Positions 23,901-32,423 of a stretch of 64,000 nucleotides of DNA are shown here, piece by piece. A program made the position numbers and the translations under genes. Under the pieces are notes generated by a model, which was given only the letters and a program-made list of their open reading frames with translations, was not told the DNA's origin and made no database searches. The DNA comes from Coriobacteriia bacterium. Lineage in GTDB: Bacteria > Actinomycetota > Coriobacteriia > Anaerosomatales > PHET01. Location of the stretch: contig JAXMKZ010000011.1 in assembly GCA_034370385.1 (NCBI GenBank), positions 62,001 to 126,000 on the forward strand, given 5' to 3'. The first letter of the stretch is position 1, and each line of letters opens with the position of its first letter.

Positions 23901-24800
23901 TTAGCCGCCATCGACACCCTCCACGCTGACGCGGACAAGCGCTGCGTACGGCCTGGGGCGCACGCCATCGTGCTTCTCCGCCCAAAGCTTCATCGCCCTG
24001 CAGCACAGCAGCACGAGCCGTGCGGAGTAGTTGAGCCACAGGATCAAGACGAAGAGCGCACCCGCTGCCCCGTAGCCTGCGACGACGTCTTGGCTCGACA
24101 GGTACAGGCCGAACAGGTAGGTACCCAGAGTCCACCCGACCGCCGCCACAGCTCCCGCCACCAGCGCCGGTGCGCGGGGCACGAACACATCAGGCAAGAA
24201 CAGGAAGACCATGAAGAGAGCGAACCAGGCGCCCAGCATTAAGGCAAAAGGCGAGCCGAGGAACTGCACGGCACCGCCGAGCCACCCAAGCGCCGGAAGG
24301 ACTGACGCCGTCGCGATGAGTGCGCTCGCGACGGATTGGACGGCCATGAGCCCCACCGGTACCAGCAGAACGAGTGCCTGGCCCAATCGCGCACGCATCA
24401 GCCCCCGACCCTTGCCGCCCTCGACGACGCGCACGCACCACATCCGATTGAGCACGTCCTGCAACTGGATGAAGAGCAGGATGCCGGCCCACATCAGGAC
24501 GACGAAACCGACGGCGCCCACCACGGCGCCGGCCTGCGCTTGGGCCGCCGTACCCACCACCGTGAGCAGGGCAGCGGTCAAGTCCGGGCCGAGCACCTCA
24601 GCCAACCCGACGAACGCGCCCTTGGCCACACCGGACTGACCCCGTACGGTGACGAGCAGGACGACGAGGAACACCAGGCCAGGGGCCATCGCAAACAGCA
24701 GGTAGTAGGCCAGGGCCGCCGAGAGCACCACGCCGCCGTCACGTCGGAACTCGCCGTAGGCCCGAAGAGTTCCCGCGTAGAGTCGCCGAAGTGCGGTCAC
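23901..24800 (-). CDS. YihY/BrkB-family inner membrane protein
   Basis: This 299-residue protein has about six helices and the family's N-terminal signature (RRDGGVVLSAALAYYLLFAMAPGLVFLV). A conserved C-terminal helix also matches (GAAGALFVLILWLNYSARLVLLCCRAMKLW). The family was once called RNase BN but is now treated as a membrane protein of unknown function. Its start abuts the stop of the META lipoprotein gene (they share a base), so the two are probably co-transcribed. Confidence 0.88.
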   Translation of the reverse strand: MTALRRLYAGTLRAYGEFRRDGGVVLSAALAYYLLFAMAPGLVFLVVLLVTVRGQSGVAKGAFVGLAEVLGPDLTAALLTVVGTAAQAQAGAVVGAVGFVVLMWAGILLFIQLQDVLNRMWCVRVVEGGKGRGLMRARLGQALVLLVPVGLMAVQSVASALIATASVLPALGWLGGAVQFLGSPFALMLGAWFALFMVFLFLPDVFVPRAPALVAGAVAAVGWTLGTYLFGLYLSSQDVVAGYGAAGALFVLILWLNYSARLVLLCCRAMKLWAEKHDGVRPRPYAALVRVSVEGVDGG

Positions 24801-25588
24801 TACCGCGCCGTCGCCGTAACCTGCAAAGCGCCTTGATCATCGTGCAGCTCGAGCGCTCCGCGCGTGACCTTCCACACCGTGGCCGCCTGCAGCGCGCTGA
24901 GGTACTGGCCCTCCTGGTCCATGAGCTCCTGTGGTCCGGCCATCTTCGTGGTTGCCAGCGGTCCGATCTTCACCGTGTCCGGCGTGTACTCGTAGGTACC
25001 GTTGAACGCGTTGACTCCACCGGATCCCGTAACCTGACCGTCGGCACCGAACTCCAGCGTGAGTTCAGAGCCCGCGACCACCGATGTGACGGCTTCCTTG
25101 CCGTTGTTGTAGCCGGTCACCAGCCAGGATGTCCCTGAGAGATCGACCGGCTGAGCCGCCGTGTACGTGAGGACAGCGGCGTCGCCAGCGTACAGGGTGA
25201 GCGTCGTGCCTTCGACAGCGTACCCGTCACAGGTCGGAAGCAGCTTCAGATACTCCTGCTCGGCGGCCATCGCCGGCTCGGGGCCGGCCATGAGCGTGCC
25301 CGCCGGCTGCTCTATCGTGAGCGCGCCTTTGCCGTCCGCGGTGTAGCCCGCCGAGTACCTGTTCACGCCGGAGAACCCACCCAGAGTGTCATCGGTGAAC
25401 TCAAGGGTGATGCTGGCAGCCGCCAGGTCGGCGTCTCCCTCAGATTCCGCCGAAGCCAACTGCCACTCGACACCCTTGAGCGCCTCGGGGTCTTGGTCAC
25501 CACGACCTCCTGAGCCACCACATCCCGCGAGCAGCACGGGGACGACAAGGAGCGCTGCAAGCGCCATGGACCGCATCGGTGCATTCAT
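24800..25588 (-). CDS. Lipoprotein with two META (HslJ-like) domains
   Basis: This 262-residue protein has a signal peptide ending in a lipobox (VLLAGCGG). It then has two META domains, each with the pattern LKGVEWQLA...TLEFTDDTLGGFSGVNRYSAGY and LSGTSWLVTGYNNGKEA...LTLEFGADGQVTGSGGVNAFNGTY. HslJ-type META proteins sit in the envelope and are linked to heat-shock and novobiocin resistance. It is the first gene of a pair with yihY. Confidence 0.88.
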   Translation of the reverse strand: MNAPMRSMALAALLVVPVLLAGCGGSGGRGDQDPEALKGVEWQLASAESEGDADLAAASITLEFTDDTLGGFSGVNRYSAGYTADGKGALTIEQPAGTLMAGPEPAMAAEQEYLKLLPTCDGYAVEGTTLTLYAGDAAVLTYTAAQPVDLSGTSWLVTGYNNGKEAVTSVVAGSELTLEFGADGQVTGSGGVNAFNGTYEYTPDTVKIGPLATTKMAGPQELMDQEGQYLSALQAATVWKVTRGALELHDDQGALQVTATAR

Positions 25589-25639
25589 CGTTCTGTCTCC
25601 TCCATGTGTCCGGATTACCGGGCAGGTGTCGCCTGACGC

Positions 25640-25897
25640 CTACGCCTTCTTGTGTGACTTCCCGTCGCAGTACGGAGGCGTCTTGGTGAGTCCGCAGTTG
25701 CAGATCTGCACGGTCTGCTTCTTCTTCATCTCGAAGCGGACCGGCTTCCCGCCCTTGCACGTCCCATCACACCACGGCACCTTCTTGGTCTTACCACAGC
25801 CGCACCACTTGTACGTGCCGCGATCGAGCTTCAGCACAAGCGGATAGCCGTCTTTGCTCTTATGGTGCTTGAAGAGCTTGCCCTTGGCGTCTGCCAT
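25640..25897 (-). CDS. Two-motif CDGSH iron-sulfur protein with an atypical first site
   Basis: This 85-residue basic protein has two CDGSH zinc-finger-like iron-sulfur motifs, as in the CISD3/Miner2 type. Site 2 is CNCGLTKTPPYCDGKSH (C66, C68, C77, H82), with one extra residue before the His. Site 1 is CGCGKTKKVPWCDGTC (C32, C34, C43, C47), where the normal His ligand is replaced by Cys, implying all-cysteine ligation. Such proteins carry [2Fe-2S] clusters for redox sensing or cluster transfer. The ATG is preceded by GAGAGGAG. Confidence 0.88.
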   Translation of the reverse strand: MADAKGKLFKHHKSKDGYPLVLKLDRGTYKWCGCGKTKKVPWCDGTCKGGKPVRFEMKKKQTVQICNCGLTKTPPYCDGKSHKKA

Positions 25898-25927
25898 CTC
25901 GGCACTCCTCTCGTCCGGGTGTCGAAT

Positions 25928-26635
25928 CTACTCTTGGTCCGGCTGTTCCACCGTCTCGGCGGGGCGCCGATACCGTAAGCGGCTCACGGCCAGGGAAACG
26001 ACACTGACAAGATACAGCTGCCCCACGAGCGCTTCAGCGACAGCCAGCGCGCGCACCACGTTGTTCGCGGGCGTGACATCGCCGTAGCCCAGGGTCGCCA
26101 GCGTGATGAAGCTGAAGTAGATCGCTCCCGAGATGCCCTGACCTTCAGGCTTCATCCCCGGCGGGGACAACAGATCTGCAAGTTGGTAGCCCCCGGCGAA
26201 CATCAACCCGATCAGCATGTAGATCACAAGCAAGCCCATCAGCAGCGGGATGGTCACCTCGGTGTAGGTGACCAGGCGACGTGCGATGGCGAACACGGTG
26301 ATCGCGAGCAGGACGATCCAGCCTCCGAGCGCGACGAACCGGCCGCTCTCGAAGATGAGCGGCCCCCCGATGACGGACGCCAGAACCACAAGGGCGACAC
26401 CAAGGGCAACGCCGCGACCCCAGCGGTGGTGGAAGCCCGAGACGCGCAACGTGATGAGTAGGGCACCGAACTGCATCACGACGGCGAGAAGCGCCATGGG
26501 TGACACCATCGGTGAACCTGCCGCGATCAGCCCCAGCGTGGCCAGAAGAACGAGCGCAAACGAGAACCCGTAGGCATCACGAACGCGCCGTTGCTCGGTG
26601 GCCAACGGAATCTCATCGAACATGGGCACTGTCAC
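25928..26635 (-). CDS. Two-pore-helix type potassium channel protein
   Basis: This 235-residue membrane protein has about six helices. The C-terminal part carries a K+ channel pore with selectivity filter TLGYGDV, followed by an inner helix ending LAVSRLRYRR. No RCK/TrkA-N domain is present. The chosen GTG overlaps the TGA of the preceding gene (GTGA), a pattern repeated in this genome; an ATG four codons in is an alternative. Confidence 0.8.
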   Translation of the reverse strand: MTVPMFDEIPLATEQRRVRDAYGFSFALVLLATLGLIAAGSPMVSPMALLAVVMQFGALLITLRVSGFHHRWGRGVALGVALVVLASVIGGPLIFESGRFVALGGWIVLLAITVFAIARRLVTYTEVTIPLLMGLLVIYMLIGLMFAGGYQLADLLSPPGMKPEGQGISGAIYFSFITLATLGYGDVTPANNVVRALAVAEALVGQLYLVSVVSLAVSRLRYRRPAETVEQPDQE

Positions 26636-27993
26636 GCCACCGGTTCCGCATCGTCGGCTTCGGCAACGCCGCCATCGGCGATAGGCCCCTGCACCGGAGA
26701 AGCGCCGAACAACTCCACCAGCAGCACCCACACGACGAACAGAACTCCGAGAGTGACGATGCTTGCGACCGTCCGAGGCGCGGGCAGGACCAGCAGCAGT
26801 GCCAGCAGCAAACCGGCACCCGTCCAGCGAAGGCCGTGCTTGCGTGCGCTCACCCACTCGCCGAAACGCCCCAGCTCAAGGTGCGAGGCCACTCCGGCGA
26901 TGCCGCCTGACAGACCTGTGCGAACCGCCACCGCCCAACGAGCGGGCCCTGCCGCCAGCGCGCCGAGAAACAGCACGATGCCGAGCGCCGCGACGCTGCG
27001 ATCGGAGGTCACCAGATCGCGGAAGATGATCTCAAAGGCCGCCTGCGCAGCCGGCTCGGGAATCGCACTCAGCTGATAGAGCTGACCCGCGACGTAGGTC
27101 TGGCCGAGGAGGAACGCCTGCAACGGCAGAATCGCGGCAAGCGTGAGTCCTCCGCCCAGCCATAGAATGACTTTGCGCCGATCGATCGCGAGCGCGACAG
27201 CACCGCCGGCGAGCGCCAGCCCTAGGGGTGGCAGCCAGAACGCGACGCGCGACAGCAGGTCGAAGGCCGGTGTCATCTGTGCAAGCACGGGTGACTCGTA
27301 CAGCACGATCTGTTTGTCGATGGCTGAGGTCGGAATGTTCGCGACGAAGTCCATGCCCGCCGCCTGAAGCCGGGCCCTGATCTCATCAGCCAGCGTACCG
27401 ACGTCGAGGGTGAACACGCCGGCCTTGGCACCGAACGCGCCGGTGTCACGCCCGGTCACGGCCGTGATGATGGCCTTATGGCTCGCGCGGATGATCCTCT
27501 CCCAGGCCACAGCGAACTGCTCGGACCGGACGAGGGCGTACGCCTGCTTCTCGATGAATCCGTTCACCGCCTGCGCCACCGGCGTGGCGATGAGCTGCAG
27601 CTCCTCTGGCAGTAGCGGCCTGATGCGGTTCACCGCATCGAGCTGTTCGATGATCGCCTCGGAGGCTTTGGTGGCCACGGCGTTCTGGATGTCGGCATCC
27701 TGTGCCAGAGGTGCCATCGTCGCCACAAAGACGTCGGTGTCGGTCATCATGCGGTTCAGCCACACGGCGGGCACCGATGCTGAAATGAGTAGCGCCGCGA
27801 CGAGTGCCATGACTATCGCGCCCGCGTTACGTCCGCGACCCGAACGAGGGGCGGCGGTCGGCGCGATGGTCTTCTGGCGCAGCTGTGCGTTCTCCGCCTC
27901 GAGCTGCTCGACCCGTGCCTGCAGCGCGGCGGCATCGGACACGACAGCAAATGCGTCCTCCGGCTGCTTCACCGCATCGCCGTTCTCAGGCAT
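26632..27993 (-). CDS. Large actinobacterial integral membrane protein of unknown function
   Basis: This 453-residue protein starts at an ATG behind GGGAGC. Residues ~22-40 form a short coiled coil (ALQARVEQLEAENAQLRQ), and residues ~58-80 are the first helix. A ~170-residue extracytoplasmic domain follows (NRMMTDTDVFVATMAPLAQDADIQNAVATKASEAIIEQL...), and then five or six C-terminal helices. This layout is typical of conserved actinobacterial membrane proteins without assigned function. It is coupled to the K+ channel gene, so a joint role in ion homeostasis can be proposed but not shown. Confidence 0.75.
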   Translation of the reverse strand: MPENGDAVKQPEDAFAVVSDAAALQARVEQLEAENAQLRQKTIAPTAAPRSGRGRNAGAIVMALVAALLISASVPAVWLNRMMTDTDVFVATMAPLAQDADIQNAVATKASEAIIEQLDAVNRIRPLLPEELQLIATPVAQAVNGFIEKQAYALVRSEQFAVAWERIIRASHKAIITAVTGRDTGAFGAKAGVFTLDVGTLADEIRARLQAAGMDFVANIPTSAIDKQIVLYESPVLAQMTPAFDLLSRVAFWLPPLGLALAGGAVALAIDRRKVILWLGGGLTLAAILPLQAFLLGQTYVAGQLYQLSAIPEPAAQAAFEIIFRDLVTSDRSVAALGIVLFLGALAAGPARWAVAVRTGLSGGIAGVASHLELGRFGEWVSARKHGLRWTGAGLLLALLLVLPAPRTVASIVTLGVLFVVWVLLVELFGASPVQGPIADGGVAEADDAEPVA

Positions 27994-28073
27994 GTGCTCC
28001 CTATCTTCGCGTCTGATTCGTGCGTTGGGTGGAATGTACCCCCGCCGGGAGAATACCCAGTCGCTAGAATCGG

Positions 28074-28079
28074 TACTAT
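28074..28079 (+). promoter_or_regulatory. Putative -10 element (GGTACTATC context)
   Basis: TACTAT preceded by GG lies 75 bases before the start of the 141-residue gene. The same GGTACTATC string precedes the ferredoxin (49558) and first CapK-like (56459) genes, suggesting a recurring extended -10 promoter type in this genome. Confidence 0.4.
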
Positions 28080-28148
28080 CTGTGGTGAGGATGGATGATG
28101 CTCCCGCCGAATCCCCTCCGACCACCGAACGATGAGAAGGAGCGAAAC

Positions 28149-28574
28149 ATGGCAACGCGGGCCGCATACAGCGACGACGAGTGGCAGATCCTGCAGTGGG
28201 CCGTCAGCGGCACGATGACGTTTCTCACCATGGCCGATCCCGGCTTCTGGGACTCGTTCAAAGAGGCCAGCGGAGCGGCCAAGTACATCGCTGCGCAGAA
28301 GTCCTCTGCGGACTGCCTGCTGGTGAGGGATCTTGCGGGCGACCTGAAGCTCAAGAAGGACGAGCGTCTGTCAGGCAACCCGGCCGATCTGGCCGGCGAG
28401 GTGAGCTCCCGGGTCAGCGAGGCTGCCGCGCTTGTTGCATCCAAGGACGTCGGCGATACTGCGGCGTTCGCGGAGTTCATCCTCGGATTGGCGCGAGCGA
28501 CGGCTGAGGCCGTAGACGGAGTGGGCCCAAACGAAGCCGCCGCCATCGCCAAGCTCGAAGCCGCACTCAGCTGA
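28149..28574 (+). CDS. Conserved hypothetical 141-residue helical protein
   Basis: The start is the ATG behind GAAGGAG. The protein is helical and soluble with a conserved-looking N-terminus (DDEWQILQWAVSGTMTFLTMADPGFWDSFKEASGAAKYIA) and an acidic tail. Codon use and ribosome site support it. I do not recognise the family. The next gene's GTG begins one base after its TGA, so it is co-transcribed with the EEP-family hydrolase. Confidence 0.65.
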   Translation: MATRAAYSDDEWQILQWAVSGTMTFLTMADPGFWDSFKEASGAAKYIAAQKSSADCLLVRDLAGDLKLKKDERLSGNPADLAGEVSSRVSEAAALVASKDVGDTAAFAEFILGLARATAEAVDGVGPNEAAAIAKLEAALS

Positions 28575-28575
28575 C

Positions 28576-29265
28576 GTGAGCGACGAGTCAGCAGTCAGCA
28601 TCAGAATCCTGTCCTACAACGTCCGGCACGCACAGGGCGTGGTCAGTCTGCCTTCAAACGCACGCACGGCGCGTGCCATCGCCGCAATCGCACCTTCGGT
28701 CGCGGGTCTCCAAGAGGTGTGGAAGTTCCGATCGTTCGATCAACCGAAGCTGCTGGCCGCACTGACGGGACTGCAGGGCCACTTCCACGAGACCCACACC
28801 ACGTTGGCCGGGGGCATCGGCAACCTGGTGCTGTCATCAGGGCGCACGCACGGCATCGAACTCCTGTCCCTGGGGGGCCGACGCGAAGCGCGGGGGTGCC
28901 TGCTGGCCGATGTCGAAGTAGCGGGCACCCGCTTCGTGTTCGGAGTGACCCACCTGAGCCTGCATCGCCAGACGCGCAGCCAGCAGCTGGAACTGCTGGC
29001 CGAAGAGCTTCCGCGTGACGTGCCCCTGATACTGGTGGGTGACTTCAACTGCCTCTACGGCGAGCTTGATCCGCTCTCTCGGCGCCTGTCCTTCAGCGCC
29101 GATCCTCCGAGGACGTACCCGTCCGTTCTGCCCTTCCGCGCGCTCGACCACGTAGGGCTGAGCGAACACTGGGAGCTCCTCAAGCTCGTGGCCTGGCCTT
29201 CGTTCGCTTCGGACCATCTGCCCCTTGTTGCGGATGTCCGCCTACGGGACCAAGTGCCCGCCTGA
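28576..29265 (+). CDS. Endonuclease/exonuclease/phosphatase (EEP) family hydrolase
   Basis: This 229-residue protein has the full set of EEP motifs: SYNVRHA (metal-binding Asn), LQEV (catalytic Glu), THLSLH, GDFNC (Asp and Asn) and SDHLPL (catalytic His). This Mg2+-dependent fold serves as nuclease, lipid phosphatase or sphingomyelinase. No signal peptide is seen, so action in the cytosol is likely. The exact substrate cannot be assigned. Confidence 0.85.
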   Translation: MSDESAVSIRILSYNVRHAQGVVSLPSNARTARAIAAIAPSVAGLQEVWKFRSFDQPKLLAALTGLQGHFHETHTTLAGGIGNLVLSSGRTHGIELLSLGGRREARGCLLADVEVAGTRFVFGVTHLSLHRQTRSQQLELLAEELPRDVPLILVGDFNCLYGELDPLSRRLSFSADPPRTYPSVLPFRALDHVGLSEHWELLKLVAWPSFASDHLPLVADVRLRDQVPA

Positions 29266-29287
29266 GCGCCCCGGACCGCGTGCATGA

Positions 29288-29323
29288 CGAAGGCCCCGGA
29301 CCGATGCGGACCGGGGCCTTCGG
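29288..29323. terminator. Intrinsic terminator after the EEP gene
   Basis: CGAAGGCCCCGG and CCGGGGCCTTCG form a 12-bp stem around an 11-base loop, 22 bases after the stop codon. Strong GC stem and short T tract. Confidence 0.75.
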
Positions 29324-29344
29324 TTGTCTCGCCGTGCGCGAACG

Positions 29345-29648
29345 AATGCGCAGACCCTACTCGGCTCGGCCGTCGCTTCCTTGACAGCCTCGTCGATGGC
29401 CTTCTTCGTCTGATAGGCATCCTCGTCGATGGCGATCTTCATCTCCTTGGCCACGAAGTTGCCAACCAAGGCGCCCGCTCCAGCTCGCTCATCGCTACTG
29501 CGAGCGCGACCGGCCCGCCTTCTCCCGCCTGCTCTCCGGCAGCAGTTACCTGGGCCGCGATCATGCCAAGCTTCACGCCGGAAGTGGCGACAAGAGACAC
29601 ATCACCGAGCTTGTAGCCCGCGTCTTCCGCCGCGGGGACGAGGTCGGC
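29345..29648 (-). pseudogene. Decayed gene of unknown function (frameshifted)
   Basis: Two minus-strand segments look coding but lie in different frames. The first encodes ADLVPAAEDAGYKLGDVSL...GMIAAQVTAAGEQAG and ends SELERA. The second continues GALVGNFVAKEMKIAIDED...QTKKAIDEAVKEATAE. A one-base shift near 29475 joins them. An in-frame TAG lies directly before the first segment, and the second runs on through the terminator of the EEP gene without a proper end. It is probably the remnant of a small conserved protein. Confidence 0.5.
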
Positions 29649-29797
29649 TCTCTACCTCGACGATATGGCAGAATGCGAAGAGATCACACTCGAGATGGTG
29701 AAGAGCTGGTCTGCTTCGAGGCTCCTGAGAAACGCGTCATGCCGGCTCGCGTCCAACTTGCTCTGAGTACGCTGAAGGCCCCGACCCGGGAGACGAA

Positions 29798-30970
29798 ATG
29801 CCATCATTGACCGATCGAATCCGCAACGCCGGTAGCCAGATATCGGAGCTTGCCCCGTCTGCCATCCCCGGTTGGCTCATGACCGGAGGCATCAGCGGCT
29901 GGCTGATCGTCGGGTGTGCCGGCGCGCTGGCCGTATTCGCATGGCTCTTCCAGACAAGCGCAAGCATCTCCATCCCTCTGCTGCTGGCCATGGTGATCGG
30001 AATGGTCGCCTATCCCTTGTGCGAGAAGCTCACGGCTCGAGGACTCTCAAAAGCAGCTGCGGCTGGCATCGTACTGGGGCTGCTCGCAGTCATCGTGGTG
30101 CTGGCGATCTGGATCACCACCAAGGGCATCGTCTCGCAGTGGCCGGCGATCCAGGCTCAAGTGATGGCCGGCCTCGAGAAACTCAATGCGGAGCTCATGG
30201 CGGCGGGATGGAACACCGAGGCGATGATGGAGCGGTTCCGCTCGGGGGCCGAGTCTACGGCCACTGCGCCGAGCGGCGAGAGCACGGCGGCTGCGTCCGG
30301 CATTCTCGCCTCGGTCTTCGGCGCAGTCTCGTCAAGCCTGGGGGCCATCTTCGACCTGGCGTTTGGCCTGTTCATCGGCACGACGCTGCTCTACTACGTG
30401 CTGTCGGACTTCCCCACCATGGCGGATTGGATCGCGCGTCACATGGGTGGCCTACCGGTCGCCGTCGGCCAGGGCATCGTCGATGACGCGGTGGCGGCGA
30501 TGCGTGGGTACTTCCGAGCAACGACCATAACCGGGCTCGTCGTCGCGGCAACCATCGCGGTTGCCATGCTCCTGCTCGGCATCCCGCTGGCGTTCACCGT
30601 CGCCCTCGTCACGTTCCTGACCTGCTACATTCCGTACTTCGGCGCGATCATCTCCGGCGCATTCGCGTTCGTCGTTGCACTAGGCACCGCAGGGCTTCCC
30701 GCGGCGATGCTACTGCTGGTGATCGTCTTGCTTGCGCAGAACGTGCTGCAGACCGTCATCAACGCGCGCGTCATGGGCGAGTCGCTGAATCTACATCCGC
30801 TGGTCGTCCTGGTGGTGACGATGCTCGGCGGCATCTTCGCGGGCCTGTTGGGCGCCGCTCTTGCAGCGCCGATCGCCGCACTGCTCATCAGTGCCGGCAA
30901 GCGCCTCCAGACCGCGTTCGCGCCCTATGAGGCGCAGGCCGCCGGCGAAGCTGCGGTACCCGCCGAGTAG
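29798..30970 (+). CDS. AI-2E family transporter (PerM/YhhT-like)
   Basis: This 390-residue protein has about seven or eight helices and a large extracytoplasmic loop around residues 105-175. Typical family segments are present: VIGMVAYPLCEKLTARGLSKAAAAGIVLGL, GYFRATTITGLVVAATIAVAMLLLGIPLAF and VIGE-like NARVMGESLNLHPLVVLVVTMLGG. Family members have been linked to autoinducer-2 export and to Na+(Li+)/H+ antiport; the role here is unassigned. The ATG follows GGGAGACGAA. Confidence 0.88.
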   Translation: MPSLTDRIRNAGSQISELAPSAIPGWLMTGGISGWLIVGCAGALAVFAWLFQTSASISIPLLLAMVIGMVAYPLCEKLTARGLSKAAAAGIVLGLLAVIVVLAIWITTKGIVSQWPAIQAQVMAGLEKLNAELMAAGWNTEAMMERFRSGAESTATAPSGESTAAASGILASVFGAVSSSLGAIFDLAFGLFIGTTLLYYVLSDFPTMADWIARHMGGLPVAVGQGIVDDAVAAMRGYFRATTITGLVVAATIAVAMLLLGIPLAFTVALVTFLTCYIPYFGAIISGAFAFVVALGTAGLPAAMLLLVIVLLAQNVLQTVINARVMGESLNLHPLVVLVVTMLGGIFAGLLGAALAAPIAALLISAGKRLQTAFAPYEAQAAGEAAVPAE

Positions 30971-30979
30971 CGGCAGTCG

Positions 30980-31066
30980 TTAGGCTTTGCGGCCGACGAA
31001 CCAGACGTAGGCGGATGCCACAGCGATCGCTCCGATCGAGGACGCGATGAGTCCGCTCGGGCGCAT
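30980..31066 (-). CDS. 28-residue single-helix microprotein
   Basis: ATG to TAA, 28 codons: a short Arg-containing start, one hydrophobic helix (LIASSIGAIAVASAYVWFVG) and the basic end RKA. It fits neatly between convergent genes and has the topology of other small membrane proteins here. The ribosome site (CCGGCGAC) is weak, so confidence is moderate. Confidence 0.45.
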   Translation of the reverse strand: MRPSGLIASSIGAIAVASAYVWFVGRKA

Positions 31067-31103
31067 GTCGCCGGATTAGGCAACCGGGTTCGGGCGCTCT
31101 CGG

Positions 31104-31862
31104 CTACGCGCGCCGCTCGGCCCAGGCGGGTACGCGGTTCCATGCGTCGCGAATCGCCGCGCGGTGCACGTCACACAGGGGGTCGAGCTTCGCCAGATGC
31201 GCCCAGAAGCGTGGTGAGTGGTTGGGGTGCGAAAGGTGAGCGAGCTCGTGCACCATGACCGCGGCGACGAGGTCCTCGGGCAAGAACAGAAGTGCGCGGT
31301 TGAGAGTGATCGCCCCACGACCCGAGCAACCCCCCCACCGTGCGTGCTGGCCGCGCACGGTCACACGAGTCGGGACCAGCCCGTGCCGCCGGGCCAGTTC
31401 GTCGATGCGCGGCACGAGGCGCTCGTTCGCCGCGGCCTGCAACCACCGCTGCAGCGCCGCGAGGCAGGCTGTCGCATCCTGCGTGGCCCCGCTCACGGTG
31501 AGCGTGTCTGAGCTCTCGATCACGCGCACCGTCGTGGCCGCGGTCGCGCGATAGTGCACTGCCCACTCCTCACCGGTGGCCTCGAGGTGCACCCTGTCCG
31601 GCAGCAGCTCTGCGGGGTCGACCGTCCACAGCGCACGCTGCTCGCCGAACTGCTCGCTCACCTCGGCGATCCACTCGCGACGCTCTGCGACGATGGCGGC
31701 CGCGTCGAACCCTCGCCAGCCCGCCGGAACGGTCACTACCACGCCGTGACGCGGCGAGACGGTGATGCGCGCGCGGCGCGCGCGGCTGCTGCGGCGCACG
31801 GTGTACTCGGGCAGGGCGGCGCCCGCATCGGCGTCGGCGTTCGGGGGCTGCACGGCGGTCAC
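31104..31862 (-). CDS. YgjP/M48-like zinc metallopeptidase domain protein
   Basis: This 252-residue soluble protein of the PF01863 (DUF45, YgjP-like) family has a zinc site HELAHLSHPNHSPRFWAHL. This is HExxH with a downstream His and a conserved H-SP-RFW segment. The N-terminal domain (RRSSRARRARITVSPRHGVVVTVP) is the usual strand-rich part. Its ATG overlaps the TGA of the hydrolase remnant upstream. Substrate unknown. Confidence 0.85.
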   Translation of the reverse strand: MTAVQPPNADADAGAALPEYTVRRSSRARRARITVSPRHGVVVTVPAGWRGFDAAAIVAERREWIAEVSEQFGEQRALWTVDPAELLPDRVHLEATGEEWAVHYRATAATTVRVIESSDTLTVSGATQDATACLAALQRWLQAAANERLVPRIDELARRHGLVPTRVTVRGQHARWGGCSGRGAITLNRALLFLPEDLVAAVMVHELAHLSHPNHSPRFWAHLAKLDPLCDVHRAAIRDAWNRVPAWAERRA

Positions 31863-32185
31863 CTTGACGCGCTCCCGACCGGTCCGACGGGGTCCACGGG
31901 CGCCAGAAAAGCGCAGACCGCATCGCCCACCCGCCGATCGAACAACACCGACAGGTGCCCCGGGCCCTCAACGGCCAGCCAGGACACCGACTCGCCCTCT
32001 ACCTGCGAGGTCGAGGCGGGGTGCACGAGGTTGTCGTGCAGCGAGTAGATCGACAGCACGGGTGCCGAACTGGCGATCATGAAGACACCTGCCGCCCGCG
32101 GGGTCGCCAACCGAGGGTCAAGCTGGACTGCCGAAACGTCAACGCCGCGCTGCGGTGCGTTCTTGTCCATGAATCCAGGCTCCAC
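31859..32185 (-). pseudogene. C-terminal remnant of an alpha/beta hydrolase (lipase-like)
   Basis: The frame encodes about 75 residues of good alpha/beta-hydrolase C-terminus. The catalytic Asp region is PVLSIYSLHDNLVHP, and the catalytic His lies in VEGPGHLSVLFDRRVGDAVCAFL. There is no nucleophile elbow (GxSxG), oxyanion region or signal peptide; the first 25 codons and the upstream 240 bases show no matching sequence. It appears to be a 5'-truncated lipase/esterase gene. The stop overlaps the start of the metallopeptidase gene. Confidence 0.65.
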
Positions 32186-32423
32186 CTCTGCCGATGGGCA
32201 GTATTCGTGCGAGCATCCGGAGGCTCGGGCCCGCGGTGCCAGTATAGGGAGGATAGCGTCATGAGCGTTGCCCGGCGGCCGGGTTTACCGTCGTCTACGG
32301 GGTATTCGGGAGCCCGAGCGGCACGATGCCCCCACGGAGGACGAGACCGGCTGACCTGAAGGCGAGCGCGAGGTGCGGTCTCTCGCCGCTGGTCAGATCG
32401 GCGCGCAGCCTCGCGCGCGCTCT

